Below are positions 13,494 through 24,595 of a stretch of 64,000 nucleotides of DNA, one piece after another. The notes under the pieces are model-generated. The model saw only the letters and a program-made list of their open reading frames with translations. It was not told the DNA's origin and searched no databases. Location: the NCBI GenBank assembly GCA_014925825.1, contig JACGCK010000025.1:372001-436000 (forward strand), in the 5' to 3' direction. The DNA comes from Pholiota molesta. Lineage: Eukaryota; Basidiomycota; Agaricomycetes; Agaricales; Strophariaceae. The first letter of the stretch is position 1, and every line of letters starts with the position of its first letter. Position numbers and translations under genes: made by a program.

Positions 13494-14547
13494 TGGGTTT
13501 CTTGAGCTTTAAGAGGAAATAAGAGAAAGGGATTTTCGAGGAGCACAGAGAAACAAAGAAACAAAGACGGGTTCGTGCAATCCATAAGAAGACGTTGGTA
13601 AACAATCGACAACAACGCGCTGGGCTGGGTTCGAGTCAAGTTCGAGTCATCCTCTGTCATCCTCTTTCTTGACCGCTAGGTCTCCAAGTGGGATGTTGGA
13701 CGCCTCGGGATCAAGGGCAATAAACCCATTGCAGTGTCATCTCTAATAATTGCAACACTGGGAAAAAAAGACAGATGACTGGCGGTTCAAAGCTGAAGCA
13801 GAGTTTATGTTCCAGCCGAAGGTGTGTAGAATAGAATGTGAATAAAAAACCTAATTTTCGGATTCTAGTGGCTTTAAACTTTGAAATGAAGCTATAATTG
13901 TTATCGAACTTATCGAACCCTGTTTCAGTTTCTTTCAAGAGGAAGTCTGGACAAAATCAGCGACATAGACCCCTTCTTTCTCAGTAAGCAGCTTCATGTC
14001 ATTCGTCGGCCGTTCAGACTTTTCCATAATTGACCAGCGGAGTTCCGACGTTAGTTACGTAGGTTACGGTCCCTGCGGATGAATTTCGGGTAATCAAGTC
14101 GGTGGGAAGGTCTGGGCTGAGATATGAGGCTTATATGAAGGGTATTTAAGCACCCCTTCTGCTTAGGACGCCCAACTTTTAAAATTTCGCCCCTATTTTG
14201 ATCTTATCAGCACTAGATATGCTTCCGCAGCCCCATTATCTGTAAACCCTTGACCTCGAGGCATATCACAGGTTCTTGACAAAAGATACGATGCGAGTTG
14301 CAACGTAAAGCGTCGCAAACGTTCACGCGTGCACGCGCTCACGTATCCTTCGTCCGGATCCTGAAAATTTATGTCGCAGAGGCATGGATTACCGTGCGGC
14401 GTGATCCCCGCTTCCACGATTCCGGAAGAAAATATGGAACAATGGAATAGCTTTTAAACTCAGGGTGAGCTGGAAAATGCTTTCCCTTAAGCGACTTTCT
14501 CTTGTCTTGTCCGTCTCTCTTCGCTATCATTTGCAACGCTCTGGACA
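13494..14547. other. Divergent promoter region (Aly/REF and MFS genes)
   Basis: About 1 kb between two divergently transcribed genes, presumably carrying both promoters. No gene or RNA is supported. Short alternating GCGTGCACGCG-type sequence occurs near 14320-14340. Confidence 0.5.
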
Positions 14548-16747
14548 ATGTCTTTTGACTTGGGCGCGACGAACCTTTCGACACTGGCTGTTCTCGGCGT
14601 CCAACACGACTACGACAATGGTCCGGGCTCGGGGGATAGCATGCATCCTGCTAAACCACCAACGGGAATCCCCAAGATGGATTCATATGAACTTCGTCCG
14701 ATCCCAGCATACTTCACAACAGAGATATCCAGACGACCCTCCACATTAACTCGCAAAGACTCCGATGTTACCACTTCCAAGGACGCCGTTTACTTGGACA
14801 CATTTGCTGCTGACGACGATAACTTCCCTCCTGACAACACTGGAATGAGCTCTGACAGATCTACCAAAACTCTCCCCTCGAATGCGTCTGTGTCTGAAGG
14901 TTCACCAGCGGGACGCCTGTCCAAACAGCAAAAGCGGACCAGCATGATTCATTTTTTGGCTTTATGCTTGAGCGTTTGGCTTATGGGCTGGAACGATGGC
15001 ACACTCGGACCTATGCTTCCACGAATTCAGAGCCAGTACCGGGTATGCTTTATTGAAACTTCAGAAGGCTTCAATTTGCTGATCCAACATAGATCGGTTA
15101 CACCATTGTCTCCATGATATTCATCGGAAATTGTGCTGTGAGTATCTACCTACACTCGTAATGTCTGTTTTTCTGACACCATTTGAAGGGCTATGTTACT
15201 GGAGCCGCATTGAACATATGGTTCAATGAGCGCTTCGGCCTTGGGAAGGTGAGATTCCTTGCTTTGCGCTGGCGGCTATTACTCACCACCCTGCCTTGGC
15301 CCAGACAATCGTCGGCGGCGCTTTATGTCAATTAGCTGGCTATCTGATCATGGTTTCGGGTCCTCCTTTCGGTCTAATTATTTGTGCCTACGTGACAATT
15401 GGCTTTGGGATGTCTATTCAAGTAAGTCAATAAATATATCGGCGAGGCATTATCTTTTGACTGTCCCTTCCACTTAGAATGCGCAGGCGAACGGATTTGT
15501 CGGTAGTCTTAACCAGCATATGACGCTTAAACTGGGTTTGATGCATGCCTCATACGGTATGTCGACGACTCTCTCTTGATATGGATATGGCCATTTGAAC
15601 ATCTATAAACTACTTTCTAGGCTTGGGAGCATTTATCTCTCCGTTCTCGTCTACGTATTTTTCGAACCTGATAGGCCGTCGATGGGCTTTCCACTTTATC
15701 ATCTCTGCTTGTTTATCATTATTAAACATCCTGGTCTTGCTTTACGTGTTCCGCTTCCGGCGCCAAGAAGGTAGAGCCCAAATCATTGAGGCGGATGATA
15801 TCAAGATACTGATAGGTCTACTACAGATCTATTAGCGGAGGCTGGACAAGAGCCCGTCGTGGATACAGCTGGGCAACTCGATGGAAGCACATATAAACAG
15901 ATATTCCACTTGAAAGCAATGCCTCTGTTGATAGCATTTGCTCTCATTTACATTGGGGTAGAAGTAACACTTGGAGGTACGCGAAACGTCTCTTGACCTC
16001 TCTCGAATTTTCTAATTGGAGGTATAGGCTGGATTGTGACTTTCATTATCCGAGAACGTCACGGAGGGCCCACTGCAGGATATATTTCTTCAGGCTTCTT
16101 CGGTGGTATGTCTTCCTCGACTCCCTGCAGTAAATGTTATTGATTCATAAATTTCTCAGGTCTTATGACTGGCCGTGTCTGCTTGATCTGGCTCAACCAG
16201 ATGGTTGGCGAAAAGCGAATCATTTTTATATATTCAGTCATCGCCATTGCGTAAGTGTAGTAGCCTTTGGGGTGGAAGCAGTCCAGCTAATCAAACCTAC
16301 TACACCCCCAGACTAGAGCTCACGATCTGGTTTGTGCCTTCCATCATCGGCAATGCTGTCGCCGTAAGACATGGCTCTTTTTTCCACTCTAATGTTGTCT
16401 TATACTTTGGAATATAGGTATCTATGATCGGAGTGGTCATGGGCCCTATGTTCCCGCTTCTCGTATCACATATGACCCATATCCTGCCTCGCTGGCTCCT
16501 CACTGGTTGTGTTGGCCTCGTCGCAGGCATAGGCATGGCCGGATCTGCAGCGCTTCCGTTCATAACTGGACTCCTGGCGTCGAAGTACGGAATTGGCGCT
16601 CTGCAGCCTCTGTAAGTCCATCACATATTCTCTCTCATTAATAACGGCGTCATTGATGAGCAATGTCCGCACAGCATGGTTTCGATGATGGTATGTATGC
16701 TGGTGCTGTGGGCCCTTGTACCCAGCAACACGAGAAGAGCAGATTGA
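14548..16747 (+). CDS. BSC6-like major facilitator superfamily transporter
   Basis: Membrane carrier of the MFS group often labelled 'bypass of stop codon protein 6' in fungi; the substrate is unknown. Twelve exons give 527 residues: 14548-15042, 15093-15137, 15189-15248, 15305-15421, 15478-15556, 15621-15770, 15827-15976, 16028-16105, 16160-16250, 16312-16363, 16418-16611, 16675-16747. A hydrophilic N-terminal tail of about 130 residues rich in Ser/Thr/Asp precedes the first helix (FLALCLSVWLMGWNDG). The GWNDGTLGPMLPRIQ motif, the IGYTIVSMIFIGN helix and the IGRRWAF loop after helix 6 are characteristic. Twelve helices are expected, split by a hydrophilic loop near residue 330. Every junction restores one frame, so the gene appears intact. 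It lies about 850 bp before the first P450 in the same orientation. Confidence 0.93.
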
Positions 16748-17600
16748 AACGTCCCCTTGTGGGTGATCGGGGTTCTCATAGATGATGACTTAGATTTTTA
16801 GATTTGGTATTGGGTCAACTGGTCAACTATTTATTATGACTGAATATGCAGCACTTCAAATGTATAAGAGCGACACCTAAAATTTTTATCCAGTATTTCT
16901 TTGTATTCGTTTCTCGGACGGCGTTCATTCCGTTATTCTAAAGGGATTGTTGGGAAATTGTAAAACCTGAGTGATTGAAGAAGGCGGCTCATATGCGAGG
17001 AGCATTAAATTCTGCTGGAGCTCTCGTCGACGGTCGGCCTCATATGTATATACATATTCAAAATCCGAAATGAGCAGCACATGAAATATTTATGAAAATC
17101 ACTTTACTGCTGGTTATGTTCAAACCGCTGAAATCCTGCTTCAACTTTAATCATTCTGGGAATCTATCTGATAACAAGCACAAGAGCTCAAGCATTAATC
17201 CCGATGCCATTTTATTAAGTACTTGCTCAATTTTAAGGGCTACCGGACAGAGCACCATGGAAGAAATAGTGGATTTGGATTCGACGCATAGTAGGACTCT
17301 AGACGCCCAAGAACAGTCGATCATGAGCGCCGGCCCGGTTCCCGGATGCTATAATTAGCCCCCAACTGAGCTCGTCGGACTCCGGGTGTGTACATACGCT
17401 TGTGATGTAACTGTCATGTTGTTGTCCTCAATGCTGCCTCACATAAACCACTATTGTTTATCAGCCTTCCCTGTTTAAGCTTCAATTCACACGACAAAGT
17501 GCGATGGCTTGAAGTACGCTGCTTGTTCTGTTCCTGTTGTCCTCGAGGCTGGCTTCAACCGTCACACACTCCAGCGATTTCATCTCCGGCAGCTGAGAAC
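16748..17600. other. Intergenic region before first P450
   Basis: No gene supported. The last 125 bp (from about 17475) resemble the sequence upstream of the second P450, for example TTCACACGACA followed by GAGGCTGGYTTYAACCGTC, so they belong to the duplicated unit. Confidence 0.55.
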
Positions 17601-20017
17601 ATGTCTTCACTGGATTCAACTGGCTTCGCTTCCGAGCTGCTGGGTGGCCTACGAGGTCATATAAGTATTCCAGGCGTCCTCTCTGCATTCCTTGTCGTAT
17701 TCCTTGTATCCAAAGCGTTGAAATACCCTCAGGGTCTAAAGGTCTGTAATTATTATCCTACAATACAAAGTGCTTTTGATCGACACACGATCGCCTCTCT
17801 CAAGGCGGTCAGCCATATTCCAGGCTTCCGTGTCCTATTTCACCCTTTCAGTCTACCGGGACTCTTGCTCCCAACAACATGGTGGAACCCAGGCCTCTAT
17901 TTTGTGTGGAACTGGCGGCATACTTGTGAGTATACAGCCTTCAACTTCTGTGGTGCTCATAATACAACATTATGGACAGTATATAAGCGTTATGGAAATG
18001 ACACCATCTCTCTCGTTCCACTCCTTGCTGGACCGCCGGCCTTCTATACCTCCAATATCGATGTTACCAGACAGGTAGCGTCTAGCAGTGGAGGGCGAAG
18101 TTTTGCGAAGCCAGATTCCATTAATCGTACACTTCTGTGTGTGCTTCCATCTTCACTGATTCCAATTTTTTTGATTATTCAAATCCTGAATTATGAGCCA
18201 GCATCTGGGGAATGAACCTTCTCACAGCCAACGGAGATGTATGGCGGAAACATCGTCGGATTATGGGTCCCGCTTTTAACAGCAAATTGTGCGTATACTT
18301 CATATGTTACCGCTTTCGAGAATAACTTCGCTTACGCCATTGTGTAGGTTCGAAATGGTTTGGCGAGAAACCCTGTCAACGTATCGCGAAATGGTATTGG
18401 AGGAGGGTTGGACAGATAAGCAAGAAATCAGCCTGCCTGCAGTGCAAGGGTTGACTTTTAAGGTGAGTTGGCTGTGCAATATAACAACTGCATTCACGTC
18501 CATATTTACTCTGAAACGGCCTTCGATTTAGCTGGCACTTTTGATCATAGGAAGATGTGGATTCGGTTTTCCATTTACCTGGTCGGAAACACCAAGGGCA
18601 GTCGATGGGCGGATGTCCGTGCAAGAGGCATTACGCATCGTTGTAGACTCCTCTACGATCTCGCATCTGCTCCCCAAATGGGCTTGGCAGAATTTACCAT
18701 TTAAAAGGTAGGCAGCGCCCGCTCAGCTTCTTAATATACGTTCTAGCTAATATCTTGTTCTGGTTACCTTTCTTAGATTGAAAGAGTTCTCCGATGCCCA
18801 TAACGAGCTCATGGGGTTTATGCAGACACAAGTAGCGGAGCGAAAGGCTGAGTTGAGTGGACGTGGATTGGATGGTCCAAGCAAAATAGGCGACGATGCA
18901 TTTTCGCTGCTAGTCAAAGCCAATGAGGATGAAGGAGGGAAGTTTAAGTTGGACGATGAAGAGGTGGTGAGTTCGTTCCATAGACCGTTCGCATTGATAT
19001 CGTCAAGTCATTAATCAGATTCTGATTAGATTGGTAACGTCTTTATCATGCTCTTTGCAGGGCATGGTGAGTATTCACGTACCTTTGCAAATGAGCGCGT
19101 GATATAATTAATACCTTCGAACGCAATTCAGAAACTACTGCGCATACCCTTGCCGCGACCCTAGGCTTTCTTGCCCTCCACGACGATATACAAGAAGACA
19201 TTTATCAGCATATCATCTCAGTCGTTGGGAATAATCGTGACCCGGTTAGCCATAATCTCATCGTTCTACTTGTGTATCCTAATACTAGTATCCATTTCCT
19301 AGACCTATGAGGATTATGGAAAACTTGACAAAGTGCTTGCGGCCTTTTACGAAGCTTTGAGGTTCTTTCGTGCGTATAATTGAACCCACCTTAGAGTATC
19401 TCGGAGTGCTCATATCGATCAAGCTTCCGGGTATATGATGGTTCGAGAAGCTTTTGAAGACACGGTACTCGAGATTCCTAACCCTGACGGAGAAGAGGGG
19501 AGTAAGATCGTGCCCGTACCAAAAGGAACCCAGGTCCTGGTAGATATGATTGGCGTTCGTGAGTGTATAATTTTCTTCTAGGTATTCGATACATTTACAA
19601 CCTCAACGCTCACCGCTGATGTGCAAAAGAATACAACCCAAGGTATTTCGACAATCCCGGAGAATACCGACCGTCGAGGTGGTATGGTGTGTCGAATGAA
19701 TCCGAAGCATTTACTGCTTTTAGTATCGGTCAGTGCCCACCCTCAGATCTTTCTCCGCCATTGAATATATCTGCCGTGCTAACGGGACGATCATCTCAAA
19801 ATTCATAGGTCCCCGCACGTGTATTGGTCGCAAATTTGCTACGACTGAGGCGGTTTGCTTCCTGACAATGCTGCTTAGGGAGTACAAAGTTCAGCCTATC
19901 CTGCAAGGCAAGGAGGGGATGGAAGAGTGGAAGAATAGGGTGATAGATGCGAAGGTTATGCTCACGCTTGGTATCAAGGACGTTCCTGTCAAGTTTGTTC
20001 GTAGGGGGAAAGATTGA
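17601..20017 (+). CDS. Cytochrome P450 monooxygenase, copy 1
   Basis: Heme-thiolate monooxygenase anchored in the endoplasmic reticulum; substrate unknown. Thirteen exons give 548 residues: 17601-17741, 17805-17925, 17980-18136, 18202-18288, 18348-18462, 18532-18707, 18777-18966, 19030-19066, 19132-19244, 19303-19369, 19424-19558, 19630-19728, 19809-20017. The N-terminal anchor is VLSAFLVVFLVSKAL. Helix I has AGHETTAHTL, helix K has EALR (ExxR), the meander reads YRPSRW, and the heme loop FSIGPRTCIGR crosses the last intron with the ligand Cys at about 484. Every intron has the same place and phase as in the inverted copy at 29871-32270, including a GTTAGC donor after exon 9. The frame is open throughout, so the gene looks functional. 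The CYP family number cannot be given without a database comparison. Confidence 0.95.
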
Positions 20018-20541
20018 ATGATGAATCTGAATCTCACTGGTGTAAAATATTACATGTCATTGTACTTGTATTGGTTAAATTTCCTTGTATTAGTTAGATT
20101 GCTTGTAGTCAGTATTTGGTCTATCTCAGAAATGAGAGTTTGAAAAAAATGGTTTTGAATCTTGAACAATACCTCCGAAAGCGATAACAGGTACATTCCT
20201 GCAGAGTGCGCATTTGTTCTCAAAAAGAATGATTGGCATGAGGATGTTCGATTCCTAGGATCCTGATTTTATATGCCGCGGAGGATCCATGTAAATTGAA
20301 ATTATTCATACCATCATGAAGTCTACGTATTATGTTTCTAATAGTAAGTAAACCAAAAAAAAATGACTCGAGATTCGGGGTATGGTCTATGTTATACGAC
20401 AGAAGTGGGAATCGGCGAGTTGGGTATATGGCATTGAAATATCTCGCTATGATCTTGCTATGATCTATCTGGCAAGCCAACTTCAACATATCTCCAATCG
20501 CGTTGTTGCGCCGTATACTCCTAAAGGATGTCAGATTTATT
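20018..20541. other. Spacer between convergent genes
   Basis: About 520 bp, AT-rich, between the 3' ends of P450 copy 1 and the single-pass membrane protein gene. It probably holds both terminators. No similarity to the 3' flank of P450 copy 2 is visible. Confidence 0.5.
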
Positions 20542-21610
20542 TCAGCAGTCAGCGAAGGACATATTTACCTCAGGCAGTGGCCCTCTCATGACATGGGGCA
20601 TCTCATAGTTCCCCGCCTCGGCACTCGTTGGATCCCCTGATGGCAGTGGCTCGAACTTGTTCTTATCATACCGTCCCTTCGCAATTTTTATCGTGACCCA
20701 AATCCCCCACAGGCTGATCAGAATTGTAGGCACCCCAAACCCAATTCCGAGGCCGAGGCCGATCTTGTTATCGGATGATAGACCTTTGGAGGATGAGGTT
20801 GCAGATGGCTGGACTGTGACACCACTACCTCTATCTCCCGCCGAAGTCGCTGTAGTCCCAGTTGCCGCAGATGTTGATGTAGAAATTGGTGATGTGATAG
20901 TTAGTGAGGCTGTTAAACTTCCGGTGGGGAGAGTGATTGAGGATAGGGTGTCCCTCGGAGCAGGTATGGCTGCAAAAATTGAGTTATCGTATGCAATATC
21001 GAGCGGCCACAAAACGATCTTCGACAGAGAATATTTGACACTTAAGCTTTACTATGCGATAACGAGTACGCTTACTGGAGTGTTATTCGTCGCCGACCCT
21101 CCCATAACATTCCAAGTACCTTGGAACGACGTGTCTGGAGAGATACTAACGCCGGCGTCAATGGGCGCCTATTCAGCAATTGAGGGTAACATCGACAATA
21201 AACTTACAGAATGTAGGAACTAGTACCAGAAGTTTGGACCTCGTTGACATACCAGCTGATGGCTTTGGTGGTTTGTATGATATTTTGGGGAACAGCGCCT
21301 GTTGGATCCCCTCCTGGCCATGTTAGGTACGTCGAATATCGTAGATTCTGTATCATGTATCTTCCCGGCACCGTGCTCTCAGTGATGTACCACTACGAAC
21401 ATAAGGGCGTAAGTACTTCATTGTCTTGTAGATGGGAAAAAGGATGCCTGACAAGGCCGTGATAGAGCAGACCATACTGACCTTTTGTTCCGTGTTCCCT
21501 GAATATTCCCAAGCATATAGAGGACTACCAGCGCCAGCGTCGTTGGGTTGGAGGCACGTTTTCTGTGTATAGGCACAGAGAAAGTAGAAGCCATTCAAAA
21601 TGGCTGACAT
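20542..21610 (-). CDS. Secreted-domain single-pass membrane protein, uncharacterised
   Basis: Predicted surface protein with an N-terminal hydrophobic leader, an extracellular domain, a Ser/Thr-rich stalk and one membrane helix. My model has four exons (21610-21482, 21392-21208, 21145-21076, 21018-20542; 286 residues). The extracellular part contains TESTVPGRYMIQN, AISWYVNEV and PDTSFQGTWNVMGG. The stalk is about 60 residues of Ser/Thr/Ala. The helix IGLGLGIGFGVPTILISLW is followed by a basic cytosolic stretch. This organisation (fungal Mid2/Wsc-like in outline, and common in Agaricomycetes) suggests a cell-surface sensor or adhesin, but I recognise no catalytic domain. The acceptor of exon 4 and the leader exon are the weakest parts; an alternative donor at 21666 could attach an upstream leader. 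A short tail exon after the GTAAAT at about 20564 is also possible. Confidence 0.65.
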
Positions 21611-22043
21611 TTGGAGTTGAGACAGAAAGAAAGATGATGAGAAAACGGACAGCGGCCGCGTACTCACGTTGCCTCGAAGAAGTTTAATATAATTACGGCT
21701 GCACAGCTACAGCATATTTGAGGCGATGCCTCTCAAAGAACAGCCAGCTCTTTTCGTAACCGTTCCAATCAGTCGGGCCCGTTCAACTAAAATGGGACAG
21801 CTGAAAGAGCTGGTTTGAGACTTCCTACCGATGAGCACTGAGTACTGAGAACTCAAGCTCAAGGCTTGGTGGGAACCATTTAATTTAGACTATTCCGAGC
21901 TTCAAAAGTGCTCATTATCGCCTTCTAAATTCTGAACTTGCGAAAGCTTGAAAATTGAAATCGGACCTTTTCCAATTTCAAATGCACAATAAAAACAAAA
22001 TAATACCAATTTTAAAAAATGCTGTTGTTAAGGCCGACTTAAT
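21611..22043. other. Spacer, no gene seen
   Basis: AT-rich interval upstream of the membrane-protein gene. It likely includes its promoter and 5' leader. Nothing else is supported. Confidence 0.45.
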
Positions 22044-22125
22044 TCCCTCTAGCCGACTTGAACGACTGACCTCGTCATACACAATTGTGTACTAGTGACG
22101 CGCTCTACCACTGAGCTAAGAGGAC
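22044..22125 (-). tRNA. tRNA-Thr (anticodon AGT), intron-containing, possibly decaying
   Basis: On the minus strand the cloverleaf elements appear in order: acceptor strand GTCCTCT, D arm GCTCAGTGGTAGAGC, anticodon stem CGTCA/TGACG, T arm AGTCG-TTCAAGT-CGGCT, acceptor strand AGAGGGA. The anticodon loop reads CT-AGT-A with an 11-nt intron after position 37; the intron is nearly a palindrome (CACAATTGTG). The mature RNA would be 71 nt. The first acceptor pair is G:A and the second G:U, and the T loop departs from the usual TTCGANT, so this may be a degenerating gene copy. Confidence 0.65.
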
Positions 22126-22778
22126 GTACGATTATTAGCACATGTAGCCTTCACAAGCGTCCTATGAGGTCCTATGAATCTATCCCCAACCCCAACACCT
22201 GGCTCAACGGCCTCAAACGCACAATGAACTTTGAATAAATTTCGAGTGTCCTGAACTCAATTTCTCCTCTCAAGGTAATTCTGAGAAAAATTTCCGCGAA
22301 ATTCTCTGGGTTGTCAACATCAATCACGCGGGGACGCCACCGATCGCGGCAAGCGCCTAGTGTATGTAATATCACCACGATGACAACTAACCAAGGCGGG
22401 CAACGTCGCGATAGTACAAGCCATTCGTCGCTGCTTTCCTCTCTTGAACATACTAGCCTTCACATTCCCTCTACAATCCTTGATAGCGACCTTTGGGTAC
22501 TGGCCTCGCTTACCAGCTGCTCACTAGTGATGGAACTCGGCTGGAGCTTCGTGCGCATGTTTAGCAGGGGATCTCGGGCAATGTAGGGAATAGGTATGTC
22601 CTGGTAATCAGTATGTTTTCATCGACCAATGTGGACCTCTCATTCGATTATACGGATGGAATAATCACATCGAAACCACCAACAAGTTAAGCTTCACCTC
22701 CACTCGTTGAACAGGAAATACGTTTGATTGCATCGTACTATATGACACTGGCGGCTGTCACTGCGTCTCATCTACGTT
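22126..22778. other. Spacer before esterase relic
   Basis: About 650 bp without a supported gene. One plus-strand frame (22381-22584) is open but has no recognisable features. Confidence 0.4.
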
Positions 22779-24388
22779 ATGTTGAAACACTGGCTCGCCA
22801 ACCAAAGAGAAATGTTGATTTCTGCTGTCTCTGCCAGTATCGCAATCGCACTGGTTATGGCCACTGCCCATTCGCTGTTTCCAAGGAGGACGTTAAATGC
22901 ATTCCGACATCACTCTGCTATGTATGCTGGATACACCGCAACTTGGATATTCTTCTCATCTCTGGTAGACTCCCCTGGCTTGATAGACTTTCGAGAAATA
23001 TGTGCTCGTTCAAATTTGGTTACCCAACTGCATACGCAGTTTGACCAACCTCCAGTCATTGGCACTCAATCTCGGGCCACACACGACGTCTCCCTTCGCA
23101 GCCATTGGAGTGTCTATTGACAACGCCCCCTTTTTCACGGTGAATGCTTCGATGGGGCTCAATCCAGTCCCTATCTCTCCAACGCCTTCCGAGTCCGCCG
23201 TTCGTGGATCTTAACGTTGAAGGGTCGGCGAACAATCACATCAACTTGGAGAGCATGACTCTGAACTCTGTGACCGACTACTTTCAAGGGTACTCAACGT
23301 CTCGGGTGACACGTATCTAGCATGCTATACTTCAATTTTACGAGCCTTCCAAGCTCGTATTTCAGTTTGTTGGAGACTCTTTTCTTCTGTAAGATCTTGA
23401 TCTACACTGCCCTTCGTTCGTCTTACATGACGTTCAACCAGGGATATCTCCTTCCTATGGGCGTCGACCAGGCGTGGACATTCCTCGTCGGACAGCGGTA
23501 TGAAGCAGAGCAACGTATCAACGCAGCCCCAGGAGCAGCTTTGACTGTAAGTACTAGTCACCGCGCGCACCGAATGTAACCTCTTATGCGACAATTTTTT
23601 TCCAGGATATTCCTTCATATGGAAACGTGCACGGTATCTCCTATCAAGACTTCAAAGTGCTTTATTCTCGTATATCAGTATTAACGAACAAGCCAGAGTG
23701 CTAATGATGCTAATCCTTCGACAGGTCGAAGATACGAACTATCATTCAACTGATCACAACCTCACTACATCCTGGGACTTCGCGCGCGATCAACCCGGTG
23801 CGACACATGTAGTCATCCACATTGGATTTGTGAACATTCCATCTTCGTCAGTGCTTTCATGACGAGTATTTTAGGGCAAACGATTCCGCGCAGAATGTCC
23901 CGGCTGCGCAATTTGTACAAGCAGGAGTCTAGAAGGTCAACTGTTGTACGGTCGGGATTAGGTTGGGTAAATTCACAGGTCTATTTCAATTTCTTGGCTC
24001 GTATTCGGAAATTATAGCCTTATCAACCGATTTTGATGTTTACTCCCGTACGTTATCTTTCTCTTCCACCCTCGTTGTCATAATTGACTCGTATAACAGT
24101 GGGGTTGGTTAAACGTCGATGGTAACGTCTACTATTACTACCAAGGACAACACCAGGAAGTTCTCAGCGTAAGGTAATTATCCTTCATATGAGAGCACTC
24201 CGCAGCGTAACGGACGTGAATAGGAATGTACAAGGGGACAATAAAATTTCCTCGTTGATGCCACGGGATGGGTTTCCTATGAAGATGTCTTCCCCGACAG
24301 TTTGCATCCTAATACGGTGGATGGACAAATCAAAATCGCGAACGAATTCACTGCTTGGTTGCAAAATTGGGGCCTTTCACCGAGGTAG
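22779..24388 (+). pseudogene. SGNH/GDSL-type carbohydrate esterase, disrupted
   Basis: Relic of a fungal SGNH hydrolase, a secreted or membrane-anchored ester hydrolase. A signal-anchor-like start (SAVSASIAIALVMATAH) opens at 22779. Recognisable pieces follow in three frames: NLGPHTTSPFAAIGVSIDN, NVEGSANNHINLESMTLNS, the catalytic-serine block FVGDS at about 23378, GVDQAWTFLVGQRYEAE, TSWDFARDQPGATHVVIH, NDSAQNVPAAQFVQ, WLNVDGNVYYYYQGQ and the terminal Asp-x-x-His block PDSLHPN. Lesions seen: a frameshift after SESAV (about 23205), a missing base just after the GDS block (about 23385), a lost GT donor after VVIHIG (AT instead, about 23831), an in-frame TAG after RIRKL (about 24018), and a one-base loss before the final exon (about 24250). 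Several independent breaks make sequencing error unlikely. The final exon ends at TAG 24386-24388. Confidence 0.85.
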
Positions 24389-24595
24389 CCCCTCAATACG
24401 AAAGGGCGCTTTCATGTCATAGGTAAGTCGATATTTGTTATTGCATATGTGTAGACCATAATTTTCTACCTTTAGTAGTTAACGAAACAGAAGACGATGT
24501 GAAAATAAAACAAACTATGTCCGAAATGACTACGGATAAATTGGGTGTGTCTAAAAACGTTACTGATGTGTGGAGAAATGGGCATTACGCTTTAT
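24389..24595. other. Short spacer
   Basis: Convergent spacer between the esterase relic and the F-box gene; nothing else seen. Confidence 0.4.
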
